Shown: positions 12,001 to 24,480, counted from the stretch's first letter. The stretch: DNA of 64,000 nucleotides from Bombardia bombarda (GCA_030512295.1 JAULSR010000001.1:2875001-2939000); one strand, 5' to 3'. A program made the numbers and translations. Notes: generated by a model from the sequence alone, not told the origin.

Positions 12001-13217
12001 GCAGGTGGGGGGTTGCTTTACCTGTAGGCCTTCCGCCCTCTTCCCGCACGCCCTGTGTCTTGCCCATCCCACCTAGTTGAATCCCAACGGCAGGCGCCCG
12101 ACCTGAGCATCATCAAAATACTTGGCCGTGATCAGGAGCCAGGCCCTCGACAACATCAACAAGACCCGACCCAGGCCCTTTCTCGTCAGTTACCTTGAGC
12201 TGCACGGCTGTCAAGTTCTGTCCCTTTCAGCCACTGCAGACATTCCGACCCTCTGACCCCTCTACGTCATTCATCACCCACCTTCATCTTGAGGGTCGAG
12301 TCATAACGCTTCCCTCGTTTAGTTATTTGGCCATTTGGTTGTTTCATTCTGGTACCCAGACGAAAGTTTGGCATCTTGGCTTCCCCATCCCTGGTCTCAC
12401 GGCCAAGGTGCTACTTCACTGCTTTCCGCTGCCTCATTACTCCCGGATATTCTAGCCTCTGTCTCACGTCTCACGGCAGGAGCGGGGCTTCCAGGTCGTT
12501 GGTCGGGGAGCCACATGAGCGAGTCGGGCGAACTGCATGGTCTCGACCTCTGATCGTCACTTGACCTGGCCTTCTTGGCTCTTCAGTTGTATTGTGCGCA
12601 GTTCAGTAACACCATCGTCTTCCGACGACCAGGCAATCCACCTACCGACTGAGCCCTGAGCCCACTCGAGGCCCTACTAAGCCCCCAGGCCCCCTACTCA
12701 CTGAACAGAGCTCTCCGTACCGAAACGGCACCGCCCGCCCAGCCCAGCTTGGTTGCTTAGCACGTCGCACACACGAGAAACCCCAGCGCGCGTCTGGCAT
12801 TCTCTCGAACTAGGTCTGTCTCCCCCAGTCCGGTCGGCCCTGCATCCGAGCTGCTGGCGCTGCTTCTGTTCCATCCCCGGTTCCGGGATCCTCCACTTTT
12901 CCTGCGATCGCTGTCCTGTGCTCGCCCGATCCCCCGTTCCAGCTTGCCGGTCATCCAAAGTCGGCACTCCACAGAAGGCTCGGTTAACCCACCCGCATCA
13001 CATCCTGGAGCTGGACTTATAGGTGCCCGTTCAACCACCAAGACGTGGGACGTCACACACGAGGCAGAGAGACCGCTGACTCTCTGGTCGAGCTTCTGTG
13101 GCGGCCACGAACAAGGCACATCGAGTCACGCAACGGCTTGCCTGTGCTGGCGAGGCACAAGCTGGAAACTGCCTGCCTTAGCCCTGACCCACCTGTTTGG
13201 GCAACTACCTACGGATC
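9084..13217. other. long gene-free spacer between divergent genes
   Basis: About 4.1 kb between the start of DDP1 (-) and ATE1 (+). Only short, overlapping, low-complexity ORFs are seen. 10145-10215 is rich in TGTG/CTGTG steps, and 11926-11960 contains two adjacent copies of a GGTAGTGCTGAAATAT-like unit. 12.1-13.2 kb is pyrimidine-rich on the plus strand, as in fungal 5' leaders. It could hold long leaders or noncoding transcripts; none can be shown. Confidence 0.5.
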
Positions 13218-15401
13218 ATGGCGGACGCAGACCTGCAGACCCCTGACGACTCTGCAGCACCATACTCTTATATAACCCCAATTGGTGAGTTGCCTACACG
13301 TTAGCTACCGCCCCTTCCCACCCAACCATTTGCCCCATGTGCGAGATTTACACAATATCGTTGGCTCCTCGCCCTCTCACACACGATCGCGGGGAGACAG
13401 CTCTCCTGTCGGCTGTCGTCTGGCGTTCAGCACCTTTTCAACGCCAAGTGGCCTCATATTTCAAGACGCTAAGATGGCCCTCTCTCGAGCTACTCAGCCC
13501 TCAGCCATCATCGGGCAGGCAGGCTTTAATCCCGCGCACCGCCATGACTGCACCTTTCTCGTATGTCAGAGAGTTGGCTTTCATGAGCTAATTAGGTTCT
13601 CTCTGACATAACGCTCGCCGTTTCATTTTGTTCTTTTTTAGTTTGAGATTGACGTTGCACACGGTCCTCCCCTGTACCTTGCTCTCCTATATTTCCGCGA
13701 GCTCACCCACCGTCTCTGCAATATATTGAGGCTCTTCAGCTCATATATGTATTTTTATTATTCCTTGCTTTATACATATATTCCCTATAGCAGACCATGA
13801 CATGATGCGTACTGGTGCTAACAGCGAGTAATACATGACAGGATACAGCAACTCGTCCGATTGCGGCTACTGCCGTCGCTCTCGCAGTGGTCAGTCTCAA
13901 AAACGTGAATGAAATTTCTTTGGTTGTCTTCAAGTCACCTGCCCAACCATCCCTTGGAAATTCTCCGAAGGTTGCCACCCGTACATTAGCCTACATGTGA
14001 CATCTCTGAACCCTGTCGGCCTATGTTTGCCTCGTTGCATATTCCAACACAGGGGCATAGACAGCGAGCCAAACAACCACCCTACCCACCGTTCTGAGTT
14101 TGTTGCTCACTATCTAACCCGTTGTCTCGGTAGGCTATTCCTACTATGCCGCCGCCAAGTCTTTGGAACCCAGCTTTTATCAGAAGCTGATCGATCGATG
14201 CTGGAGGCGCTCTGGGGCTCTTCTTTACCGGCCGAACCAGAAAAACTCTTGCTGTCCTCACTACACTCTCCGTCTGGATTCGACCAATTTCAAGGCTAGC
14301 AAAGACCAACGCCAAGCTGTCAACCGTTTCAACAGACATGTCTTGGGTGAGACCTATACTTTTCAAGCTGCCCGTCTCTATCCCCGGTCACGGGAAGAGG
14401 TTCGACGGCGTCACAATGAATTCGACCTGGTCGAGAGAATCCATGAACCGGAGACGGAATTTCTCAAGACCCCTCCGGTGCCAGCACATCAGTTCAGTGT
14501 AACATTGGAGCCAGATACGTTTACTGAAGAAAAATATGACGTGTTTGAAAACTACCAACGCATCGTTCATCAGGAGCTGCCACACAAAATCTCTCGTCCT
14601 GGCTTCGAGAATTTTCTGTGTAACTCACCTCTGAGGCGCGGGACTTTAGTAGGCCCGGATGGTGCAGAACGCCAAGTGGGCTCCTACCATCAGTGCTACC
14701 GCCTTGATGGCAAGCTTGTGGCTGTGGGTGTCCTTGACCTGTTACCAGACTGTGTCAGCGCGGTGTACTTTCTGTATGACGAATCGATTCACTTCCTCAA
14801 CCCCGGAAAGCTTGGTGCCATGAGGGAAATTGCTTTGGCACGCGAGGGGGGCTACAAGTGGTGGTACTCGGGCTATTATGTCCACAAGTGTGCCAAGATG
14901 AAGTACAAGATGGACTTTTCCCCGCAGTACGTCCTCGATCCTGAGACTCTGGACTGGGACCGCCTTGACAAGGAGACGCTGAAAATCTTCGACAAGAAGG
15001 ATTATGTCAGTCTGTCCAGGGAGCGGAAACTGGCTGCTGCTGCCGCTGGTGTTGACAATGAAACCAACGACAACACCAACACTGCCAAAGAGACCCCGTC
15101 TGACGATAAAGTGAATGATGACGATGATGATGAGGAGGAGGTATCTCTTCTTGAGACCGATATGCCCGGTATACCGTCGCTGGAGCAGATGAAGGAGGTG
15201 CATATGGATGGAGTATTACTCCGGTCAGATTCATCTGACAACTTCTTTTTGACGGCGGACTTGGTTATATGGGAGGAGGAAGACATTGCGGAGCACGGAA
15301 CGCTAAAGTCGAGGATTGCGGAGCTGGTAGCGGCGATTGGGCCGGATTTGATCCCGGAGATTTGCATCGATTTCCGGCGGAAGAAGAATAGACGGCCCTA
15401 G
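13218..15401 (+). CDS. ATE1: Arginyl-tRNA-protein transferase
   Basis: Three exons (13218-13284, 13842-13889, 14134-15401) give about 460 residues. ATE1 moves arginine from Arg-tRNA onto N-terminal Asp/Glu of proteins and so marks them for the Arg/N-degron ubiquitin ligase. The N-terminal half has the conserved cysteine pairs CGYC (exon 2) and CC in NSCCPHYTLRLD, plus WRRSG. The C-terminal half has FENFLCNSPL, GSYHQCYRLDGKLVAVGVLDLLP, SVYFLYDE-type and YYVHKCAKMKYK motifs of the GNAT-like catalytic domain. An Asp/Glu-rich linker follows at about residues 320-355. The first intron is 557 nt and has GCTAAC just before its end. Both joins are phase 1 (G|GA and G|GC). The short middle exon rests on splice signals and fit to CGYC; its donor (GTCAGT) is less certain. 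Confidence 0.9.
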
Positions 15402-16735
15402 CTGTGGTTCTGCGATCGGAGGGCGATCAAAGGCGTGTGTTGCGTGGTCTTGGGCTTTTCTTTGTGAGTTAAGCGTGGCGTTTGAGGTGACATTTGTACG
15501 CTACTACAGCTGCAGATGCTATATGCTGCTACATAAGAAATGGCTTATCTGGGACTTGCCCAAGAAGGAGTGGGCTCGGTGGATGTGTTGTCATACATGC
15601 ATGGAAAAGTCGATGAACTGGATTTACGGGGCTTTTGTACTGGAATACTAGCGGCATAGGTTGCACAAACTTGCTTTGGAAACAGTTGCATTGGCTGTTA
15701 TATGTAGAGACAGCTGTATACAAGAAGTGAATGGGATGTTAAGCCTCACAGGCCTCTAATATATCAAGAGCTGCAAGTCAGCTATGGGTGTAAACGACCG
15801 CATTTGAATGATATCTATTCCGTGTTTCGTTGCTGAGTCTGTTGGATGATTGATATATGGAACATTGAATGATAGCTCAGAAAGGGGCGGCTTGTCACCT
15901 CGGTCTCTCACTGGATACAAGCTGGTTGTGGGATAGTCATGTGTTTCTTATTCCTCTTCCCTTTTCCGTAGTTGTGACATTAACTCAGGATCTTTGAGAG
16001 AAGATTCATTTACTTCCGTCCTTCATACGTGAAAGATAACATAGAACCAGATTATTAGTCGTAGTTGTAAGAGAAGTTAGTAAACATAGCCCCTTTAATA
16101 TAAACACATCTAATTATATTTATCTAACTGACCTTTGGCTCTTTGAGTAAGTAAACATGTCTCGTTAACTAGGTAGAGAGTCTTACTTAGTAGACTGAAC
16201 TAGTCATAGTCTAACATTAAGAACGAAGGTAAGTACTGAGCTCTTCAAATGTTAGAAACGTAGATAGTTGGAAATTCGGGTGCGCACTGTCTCTATAGTA
16301 AAACGGTGTTGATGGGCTTGCATGAAAAATCTAGAAAAGCCCCGAATGGGCGGCCGAAGGCCAAAAGCTATGGTACAGATTCTTCCCCTCCTCTTGGGTT
16401 TGTGGGTTGTGCCTTCCTTCAACCTATTCCAGAACTATCGTATCATCTATCTGTATGCGCAACGCCTGAGTGCTGCTGCCTTGGTATGCCACTTTGTTCC
16501 TTTCATCTGCCCGTACTTTCTGGGACAATCCAATACTCCCTTCCCCATCTGCTGTTACACTCGACAAAAAGTCTCGCTCTTGTTGCCGACCCAGTAACCC
16601 ATCCAGCCTCGCAGGTCGGGTAACTTTCGGGCTTTGTCTCGCCCGAGTTACAGCTGCATGTTGAGGTAAGTCCTGCTTCCCCAGATCTTTTCGCATTCCA
16701 TGGACGCCTTGTATTCCAAGGCTTTTAGTAATCAT
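15402..16735. other. intergenic, partly AT-rich DNA
   Basis: 3' flank of ATE1, followed by AT-rich DNA (about 15.95-16.27 kb) rich in TTAACTA and TAGACT-like words. No coding signal. From 16.3 kb the composition changes towards the element fragment that follows; it may include a decayed LTR, but no boundary is visible. Confidence 0.45.
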
Positions 16736-16906
16736 ACCAATTGTCTGTTCACTTGTGATCTTTGGTGATTACCAACCGAAGTAGCTTCACTGCTTGCGCA
16801 AAGTGTTCTTTCTTAATCAGCTTCGTGAACACGTCTGCAGCGTTCTCCGCATTGCGTATGTACTCGATGCCCACTCGGCCCCCCTGAATCTCCTCATGAC
16901 CATCCT
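16736..16906 (-). mobile_element. Ty1/copia retrotransposon fragment (end of polyprotein)
   Basis: The minus strand reads GHEEIQGGRVGIEYIRNAENAADVFTKLIKK in one frame and continues through a Phe-Ala-Gln-Ala-Val-Lys-Leu segment to a stop. This is the typical end of a copia polyprotein just after the RNase H domain (the x-A-D-x-x-T-K motif). A stop codon lies immediately upstream in the same frame, and no integrase or reverse transcriptase domain is recognisable next to it, so this is a short dead relic. Terminal repeats were not identified. Confidence 0.65.
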
Positions 16907-17488
16907 CGATGGAACCATCTGTTCATATTTGGCGGCTTTGTCGCAGTATTCGTCATAGTTTGCCCCCATCCAGAGGACAAAGTCGGTATAGACGAACCGC
17001 AGCAGTGTTCGCCTGGTACTGTCCAAGTCGACGGTGTCCTTTATGCATTCCCTTAACAGGGACTCGTCGATCGCGTCCTTTCCGTAGGCAACTGAGAACT
17101 TGAAATATAAAAATCCCAGCGTCAGGTCTCTTGGCCTCCACGGGCTAGCTTCGCCCAAAAAGCTGCTGGGTGTCCCCAGAGCCGGCGTACCCACGCCCTC
17201 CCCGGCCCTTGTCGGTCTGGCTGTCTCACCTGTGATGGAAGTCAGAACTGCATGGGATGGGATGTAGATGAATGACTTACGTCTGGGCAAGGGGGATCCA
17301 TAGATAGTGGCCGGCGATGTCGTCTCTACTAGCCTTCTGGAAAGTATGTTCCCTCGGGGCTCGGTGTGTCGTTCATGTTCGTCGTAGCCTATCGGCGCGA
17401 GTCCCGAACGCACAGGGGTTACCGGAGACCTCTCCTCCATTCTCACAACATGGGTAGATCCCCGAACTGGCGGTAGAGGTTTATCCAT
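16817..17488 (-). CDS. Doubtful hypothetical ORF overlapping the copia relic
   Basis: Open frame of 223 codons not recognised as any family. The middle part (about residues 95-175) has mixed, protein-like composition, e.g. LGFLYFKFSVAYGKD and LLRFVYTDFVLWMGANYDEYCDKAAKYEQ. Its last 35 residues run through the copia relic in another frame, so the original 3' end was probably lost or displaced. A possible 51-nt intron (17229-17279 region, GTAAGT...CACAG) is in frame and would leave the ORF open whether or not it is spliced. No introns or conserved motifs secure it. It may be part of a degenerate gene or element. Confidence 0.25.
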   Translation of the reverse strand: MDKPLPPVRGSTHVVRMEERSPVTPVRSGLAPIGYDEHERHTEPRGNILSRRLVETTSPATIYGSPLPRRKSFIYIPSHAVLTSITGETARPTRAGEGVGTPALGTPSSFLGEASPWRPRDLTLGFLYFKFSVAYGKDAIDESLLRECIKDTVDLDSTRRTLLRFVYTDFVLWMGANYDEYCDKAAKYEQMVPSRMVMRRFRGAEWASSTYAMRRTLQTCSRS

Positions 17489-19608
17489 GTCCTCTATTTA
17501 CAATGCATGTGCATCCAAAGTCGGGCGTTGACAAGAGCTGGTGTTCTCCATTGTGACTCTGAGCAGAGTAGAGAGTCAACAAAATGCATGAGCAGAATTC
17601 CTTTCTCGTCGACCAGCGCGGCGAGACGTGTGTCCAGACTGTGACAATACCAAACAACTTGGCTGACATCGCTGGTCGTGAAGCCGCAGAGCTTCTTCTC
17701 ATTCTTGGTCTGTTCCTTGTTGCCGTGGTCTGAATCCCGGGGGTTTTGGGAAACTGATACCGAGACTGCGAGCCTCGTATCATTTGTTGGTGGTTGAAAG
17801 TGGGTTGGTATATATATAATGACAGAACATGAAGAGGGAGACGGATGAGGTATTGGGTCTAAGCCGCTGAAGATTTCATCAATGTCGTGGAGCCAAAGCC
17901 TGGCCAGGACAGCCTCAAATCCGCTCTCGGACCGGCAGGAGAGCCTGCTTGGCCATCATTATCTTCTGATATCCAGGTGTGGATTGCGAATGAACATGTG
18001 TTGCGTGTTATGTAACTATATATATAAATTCATGAACCATCTTGGATTCAGGGGGCAGTGCGGTCTCGGTAACAATCCTATAGGCTGATAGACGATGATG
18101 GAGATACCGGGGAATCGGGTGGTTCGAAAAGGAGTGGGTATAAGTGAGTCTATATTCTCTATATTGTACTCCGTACATATGAAACGAAACATGTCGGCAT
18201 CTGGAGGACAGAACGGGAGGTACCTATGTATACAACTCTAAGTAAGACACCATGATGCTGCTCCTGTGTAGGGTACCTGATAACTCTATCGGGGATTGAC
18301 ACCTATGGAAGCCCCAGACTGAGATTTGTTTGTTTTTCATTTGGTGACAAGCTCAGGAATGCTGCAGTGGTATGTGCAGATCAAGGGGGGGAAAAAGAAG
18401 CAAATACACAAACAGTTGCCAAGACAAGAGGAGAGTTGTCGATTGTCAAGATCAGCAAAGGCTTGTTGTAGCGCTACAGCTCGCACGGCTTCTTAATAGC
18501 TCATAGCTTCGACTGGTTTGTCAGCTGCGTCTGGAAGAGGGACGCGGTGGAAAACATCCAGATGTGTTTTGCAGTTCGGGAAGGTGGCAGTGGTGGTGGC
18601 TAAATGCTACTAATGCACGTGTGCAGCCACTCTTTAGTTTTCCCTAGCATGATGTGCTTGATTGCCGCGCTTGTTGGTGTGCTTCTTGACAATGAGGAGA
18701 AGGGGGGCAAAAAAAGGTAAATGGCCGCTTCGGGTCAGGCTCTCCTGTTTTTGGGTACCTGTAGCCCGTACGGATACCGAATTGGCGCAATGGATGGGGA
18801 TTGATGGGATACGGGACTTTTATGGGCCTATGAATAGCACCTGGGACTGCGGTGGAAGGAAGCACCCAGCCAGCCTCAACGGGCCGAGCGCGACAATCGA
18901 TAATCGAGACCCCAATAGCCAGGCCTGACCTTACCAGATAGGTAACCAGGAAGTGCGCGGGGGTGATAGTGTTTTTTTCTGTATTCGGGCTGCCCGAAAA
19001 TAAAAGTTGAATCACTGCAGGTCAATACGAAATCCATTTGTTGCATCCGTGGGCAAAGCCAGGTTGACGATGCAACAACAGGAGAAATGTCAGACTGAAT
19101 TAGATACCGAAGGAGACGAGTTGTCTTGAATCTTAATGTGAAATCCAACAGGCAGAGAGTCATGTAATACCGTAATACGCCCCATGGAGGTTCCACAATT
19201 GCTTTGAAATGCTCCTTCCCCTGGACGCAGGCCCGCGCAACAGTCTCGAGCGCTGGAAGGCGCAGTCGGTGGGCGCCGGAAAGTCCCGTGACTGTCCACC
19301 TATAGCAGTGCTACAGGCCCAATTTTAGTGGCTTCCAGGTTCCAGGGCAGTCCACAATCGACAGTCCGCCGTCCGTAGGTCCATCGTCCGGAACCAGCGC
19401 GCTTGCTCGCTGTACAGTCCTCTCGCGGATCCTCGTCCACCGTCCACCGTCCACACCACTTTCCCACCTTAACCGACCTGTCAACTTCGTGATTCTCGCT
19501 CACCACACCCCGGCCTCAACATCTCCCATCTCGCCACCTCTTCATCCGCAATCAACCCCCCACCCACCATGGCCTGGACCTCATGATCGGAACCACGACA
19601 AGATTAGA
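17489..19608. other. gene-poor spacer and leader of the nrc-2 gene
   Basis: About 2.1 kb with only short ORFs. 19.35-19.46 kb carries imperfect CCGTCCA/CCGTCCG repeats and is pyrimidine-rich, consistent with a 5' leader. An in-frame upstream ATG at 19489 belongs to the next gene's open frame. Confidence 0.5.
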
Positions 19609-21722
19609 ATGCCTTCCTCCACCAAGAACGCGAATGGCGACAGCCACTTCCCCCAGCGTCTGAAGAACTTCTTCCGCATGAACTCGAACGGCCGCGATAA
19701 AGACAGCAACTCGTCCTCTTCGGGCAGCCCGAGCAACGCCAACTCGAACGGCTCCGGCGTCGGCTCACACTCGTCGTCCCATGGCGGCGCCTTTGCCGCC
19801 CTGCGCTCCGAGAGCAAGCTGCCCTTCCGCCAGTCGCGCTTCTTTGGCGGCAGCCGTCTTCGGAGCGCCACCGTCGCCAGCGAGGGCAATCCGCTCGACG
19901 AGTCCATGAGCCCTACCGCCCATGCGAACCCCTATTTCGCCCACCAGGGCCAGCCCGGCCTCCGCCATCACAACGAGGGCTCCGTACCCCCAAGCCCGCC
20001 AGACACCCCCATCCTCAAGATCGACGGTCCCAACGGCGGCGTCCCCGAACAGCCCACCGCCAGCACAAAAGAAGAGCTCGCTAGGAAACTAAGGAGGGTC
20101 GCCAGTGCTCCCAATGCCCAAGGCCTATTCTCAAAGTCAAAGGGGAGCGGCGATCGACCTGCCACCGCTGAGCTGTCAAAGGAGCCGCTCGTCGAGAGCA
20201 ACGACTCCAAGACCATGTTGGGCTTTGCCGAAGTCGACAAACACCACGATGATGCAAACGACCACATGGGCATCCCAGACCCCGACGGCCTGGGCGCCCT
20301 TCTTCCGCCAAACCGTACACCGCTCGCCTTCCGGAGAACGTATAGCTCTAATTCCATCAAGGTTCGGGACGTCGAGGTCGGCCCCGGGAGCTTCGACAAG
20401 ATCAAGCTCATTGGCAAGGGCGACGTGGGCAAAGTCTATCTAGTTAGGGAAAAGAAGAGCTCAAGGTTATATGCTATGAAAGGTTTGCTACCCCTCCTGG
20501 ATATCCACCCCCCGTACTGGCCTCTCCAGCTGACAAATCGGCAGTATTGAGCAAAAAGGAGATGATCAAGCGCAACAAGATCAAAAGAGCGCTAGCCGAG
20601 CAGGAGATTCTGGCCACGAGTAACCACCCCTTCATCGTGACACTCTACCACTCCTTCCAGTCCGAGGACTACCTCTACCTCTGCATGGAGTACTGCAGCG
20701 GCGGTGAATTCTTCAGGGCACTCCAAACTCGGCCGGGCAAGTGCATACCCGAGGAGGACGCCCGCTTCTACGCGGCCGAGGTGACGGCAGCGCTGGAATA
20801 CCTGCATCTAATGGGCTTCATCTACCGCGACTTGAAGCCAGAAAACATCCTGCTCCACCAGTCTGGGCATATCATGTTGTCCGACTTCGACCTGTCGAAA
20901 CAGTCGGACCCCGGCGGCAAGCCGACCATGATTATAGGCAAGAACGGCACGAGCACGTCGTCGCTGCCTACGATCGATACCAAGTCGTGTATCGCAAATT
21001 TCCGGACCAACTCGTTCGTTGGCACAGAAGAGTACATCGCGCCCGAAGTGATCAAGGGCAGCGGGCACACTAGTGCCGTCGACTGGTGGACGTTGGGCAT
21101 CTTGGTCTACGAGATGTTGTACGGCACGACGCCCTTCAAGGGCAAGAACAGGAATGCGACGTTTGCGAATATCCTGAGGGAGGACATTCCCTTCCCCGAC
21201 CACGCTGGCGCGCCGCAAATATCAAAGTGAGTCTTTTTCACCCCTTATCTAACCTTTTACCCGCATAACTAACATCCCCACTCCAAAAAAAAAAGTCTCT
21301 GCAAATCCCTCATCCGCAAACTCCTCATCAAAGACGAGAACCGACGCCTCGGCGCGCGCGCCGGCGCCTCCGACATCAAGACGCACCCCTTCTTCCGCAC
21401 GACGCAGTGGGCGCTCATCCGCCACATGAAGCCGCCCATCGTGCCCAACCAGGGCCGCGGCATCGACACGATCAACTTCCGCAACGTCAAGGAGAGCGAG
21501 AGCGTCGACATCAGCGGGTCGCGGCCCATGGGGCTGCGCAACCTGCCTGGCACGACGACGGCGCTAGACGCCAACGGGCTGGCGACGCCCGTCGCCGCCG
21601 TGGACGGGGCGGATCCGTTTATGGAGTTTAATAGCGTCACGCTGCATCATGATGGGGACAATGACTACGGGCAGCATCACGGGGTGCATCAGCATCATCA
21701 TGGGAATGGGTACGATTCGTAG
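19609..21722 (+). CDS. nrc-2: AGC serine/threonine kinase, NRC-2 / Kin82-Fpk1 type
   Basis: Three exons (19609-20482, 20545-21226, 21296-21722) give about 660 residues. The N-terminal 260 residues are Ser/Asn/Pro-rich and probably regulatory. The kinase domain starts at FDKIKLIGKGDVGKVYLV; Lys291 (YAMK) is the ATP lysine, Asp387 in RDLKPEN the catalytic base, and DFDLSK replaces DFG, as in this AGC subgroup. A long activation-loop insert precedes GTEEYIAPEV, another hallmark of phototropin/NRC-2/Fpk kinases. Yeast relatives phosphorylate lipid flippases, and Neurospora NRC-2 represses conidiation. The His-rich tail has no clear hydrophobic motif. The start was set at MPSSTKN; the frame is open to an earlier ATG at 19489, which would add 40 residues. 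Confidence 0.93.
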
Positions 21723-23359
21723 GGGAATGATGAGGGCCTTTTTCGTGATGGTGGGGGTGTTGTTGCGGGGGATGGGGATGGGGGGAGGATGCCTGGTGCG
21801 GACGCGGGTGTGGGTGCAGGGGCTTACGTGGAGGGTTTGGAAGGCTGTTGAGCGGGCATGGACATGGACATGTGCATGTGCATAGGAGGGGGAGCGGGAG
21901 GGTGGCGATGGCGGGGTGGTGTGTTGTGCTATAGGCCAGCTGCCAGTCCAAGATAACCAGTGGAAGGGACACGGTTGTTGTGGTCTGGGGGGAGAGGAGG
22001 AGGGAGATGAAATCTGTGTTTTGTTGAGGTGACTTTTGGTCTCGCCAACACTGCACATGACGTATACACATGGAAGCACACACACATTGAGCATTTTGTA
22101 GGAGAGAGTGTGTTTGTCTGTTTGTCATTGGGTGTTTCTGCAGCTGTTGTTTTGGTCCGGTTTGGGTGAAAGAAGAAAGCATGCGGCTCTGGGCTTATTC
22201 TTCTTTTCCCCTATCTCTTGGCAGTTCTCTGTTTGTTTGTCTGTCTGTCTGCAGTGTTTCTACACGTCCTCTCTCTCCGTTTCACTCCTTCACACGCACA
22301 TTCTCTATTGCTTACTTACCGTCACTCATTGTTAGATGTAGCGAGCGAGGACGGACTCCTGGGACAGGCAGGTTTTGAAGTTTGGTATTGGTCTGGTTTT
22401 GCTTTCTCATCTTTTCCTTCAGAGAGAGAAAGAGACTACTTATTTTTTTTTTCCTCCTACAGGAACGGGACGACGGCGTTTTGAGGGGTTAAATTTGGTG
22501 TTTTTCTTTTTTTTTGTGCTGTTTTTGTTTATCATAGTGGTTTTTTTATATATTTGTTTAGTTATAACTACTTGGTTCTTTCTTTTCCCTTTTTTTCGCG
22601 ACGTATGTGGATTGGGAGCGAGATATTGAATGGAGGAAGAAGCTTAGGTGAGTGTGATGAAAGAGGGGAGATGGAGGCTGGTGAAGTTAGTGTTGCGTGG
22701 AGGAGCGAGGATGAAGACAACTAAGGAAGAAGAAGAAAAGAAAAGCAAGCTATGAATGTTTATTGGCTATTGTTTATTACCGTAGTTGAGGTAGGTAATT
22801 GGTGGGAGAACTGAAACGAGAGAGATGTGGCAAAAATGTGTTTGTTTTTGAACTTGTCTGGCTTGTTGTTTGTTGTGCTTTATTCATGATGAGTCGACTT
22901 GATTTGACCTGACGTGTTGGGAAATGGCTTGCTGGCAGGCTTAGAACGTCCCTAATTTAATTGGCAGACTTATCGAAAGTAACAAAAGGGCATCAAGATT
23001 TCTTATATATTTGTTATAATTGCAACTGGAAGCTGTGAAAGGGACTTTTGACAAAGTGATCTCTACCATCCTCGTCCATCACATCATACCTCCTATCTTA
23101 TCGCTTATCGCTTATCAACCTCCAGCAATCGGGTACCCGACCCCTCATCCACCTCCACCGCTCCCGCTGAAGCCAAGCCCGAGACAATGAGTGAACCGCG
23201 TCGCCGTTGTTCGGTCGCGACTTGTGCATCTTCCACTGGATGCTCCCACAAAATCAAGATATACAGAGTACCAACCCTAGGCTTCACTATAGGCAGTAAA
23301 TTTCTGCCCAAATACCATTTTCATCTTATTCGGGCAATTATCGTCACCAACAAAAAGTA
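21723..23359. other. intergenic spacer
   Basis: 3' flank of nrc-2, G- and T-rich with T-homopolymers around 22440-22600, then the promoter of DAD3. No ORF with family features. Confidence 0.55.
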
Positions 23360-23724
23360 ATGATGGAATCCAACGCAACGACCAATCCAATACTACTGCC
23401 GCCGCCTGAGCTGTCGCCGGTCGAGCAGGAGGTGCTGGAGGAGTACGAGCGGCTGGCGGAGAATATGAAGAAGGTTTGTCACTCCTTCCCATTTGCCCTG
23501 TCACTTATGCAGCGCAACGAACAAAACAAATATTCTAATTAACGACCCAGCTCGCCTCCATCCTTGACAACCTCGCCACGCGGCCCACGACAGAGATTCT
23601 CGACGGCCTGCGCGAGCTCGAGCGCAAGACCAGCTTGGTGTTTACGCTGCTCAAGGCCAGCGTCTACAGCATCGTGCTGCAGCAGGAGATTGACTGGGGT
23701 AATGGAGGCAATCGTGGGGAGTGA
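23360..23724 (+). CDS. DAD3: DASH complex subunit Dad3
   Basis: Two exons (23360-23473 and 23551-23724) encode 95 residues; a second Met follows the first directly. The segment SPVEQEVLEEYERLAENMKK joins in phase 0 to LASILDNLATRPTTEILDGLRELERKTSLVFTLLKASVYSIVLQQ, which is the diagnostic part of Dad3. The protein is almost wholly helical. Dad3 belongs to the DASH/Dam1 ring that couples kinetochores to spindle microtubules. The intron has a CTAATTAAC-like branch region just before its CCCAG acceptor. A GTGAGT at the stop codon leaves open a further 3' intron with a slightly different tail. The length fits the family. Confidence 0.9.
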
Positions 23725-24480
23725 GTGAGTGCGTGCGACGGTAGCAGTCACAGTCGCAGCGACGAAAGAAAAGAAACGATCGAGTACAGCAGATGAGGGG
23801 CATGCATATGTATATATATATATGCGTGCCTGCCCGCCCGCCCGTCTTACTGCCCGTCTTTGGTTTTGTAGGCCTTTATTACCGAGCAGAGCCAAGTGGA
23901 AGAGGGGAAAAGAAAAGGAAAAAGGAAGGGGCTGTAAAAGGGGCGATAGCTGGTATCGGCCAGCGAGCCAGCCAGCATGGTTGCATGAGCTATGGCAACG
24001 CCAAAAGGATACGTCCAACACCGGCAGCCCGAGAAATTTGAAGAGAGGCATGGAAGAAGGGAATAAGTTAACCAGGCCCATAGCAGCGCCGAGCAAAAGA
24101 GTGTTTGGCGTGGTTCTTTGAAAGCCATGTCATGCAGATCTGCGTTATGCAGCAGACTTTGTATCTATAGGATGAGACACGATATGGCTTTCACTAAGTC
24201 GGGCTGAAGGGAAGACCAGGAGTCAAATGGGTGTCTCACCTTTGGCTGAGCCAAAGGGGGAACGTCGACGGGAAACAGATAGATCCCCATCACTGAATAA
24301 ACAAATATATACCACAACCACCACCCAAAACATCTATACATGTAAATCAAGAGTGGATCAGGTACACATCTCATAACATCATCTCCCCCCTTTACTTTAA
24401 ACATACGCCTATTCTTTTTCTGGTGGTACACAAAATGTACAATATTAGAAACTACGGTACCCTTCCCCTCTTTCCATGAT
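23725..24480. other. intergenic spacer between convergent genes
   Basis: Contains 3' flanks of DAD3 (+) and uS5m (-). A short (TA)n tract lies at about 23814-23824. No gene seen. Confidence 0.6.
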
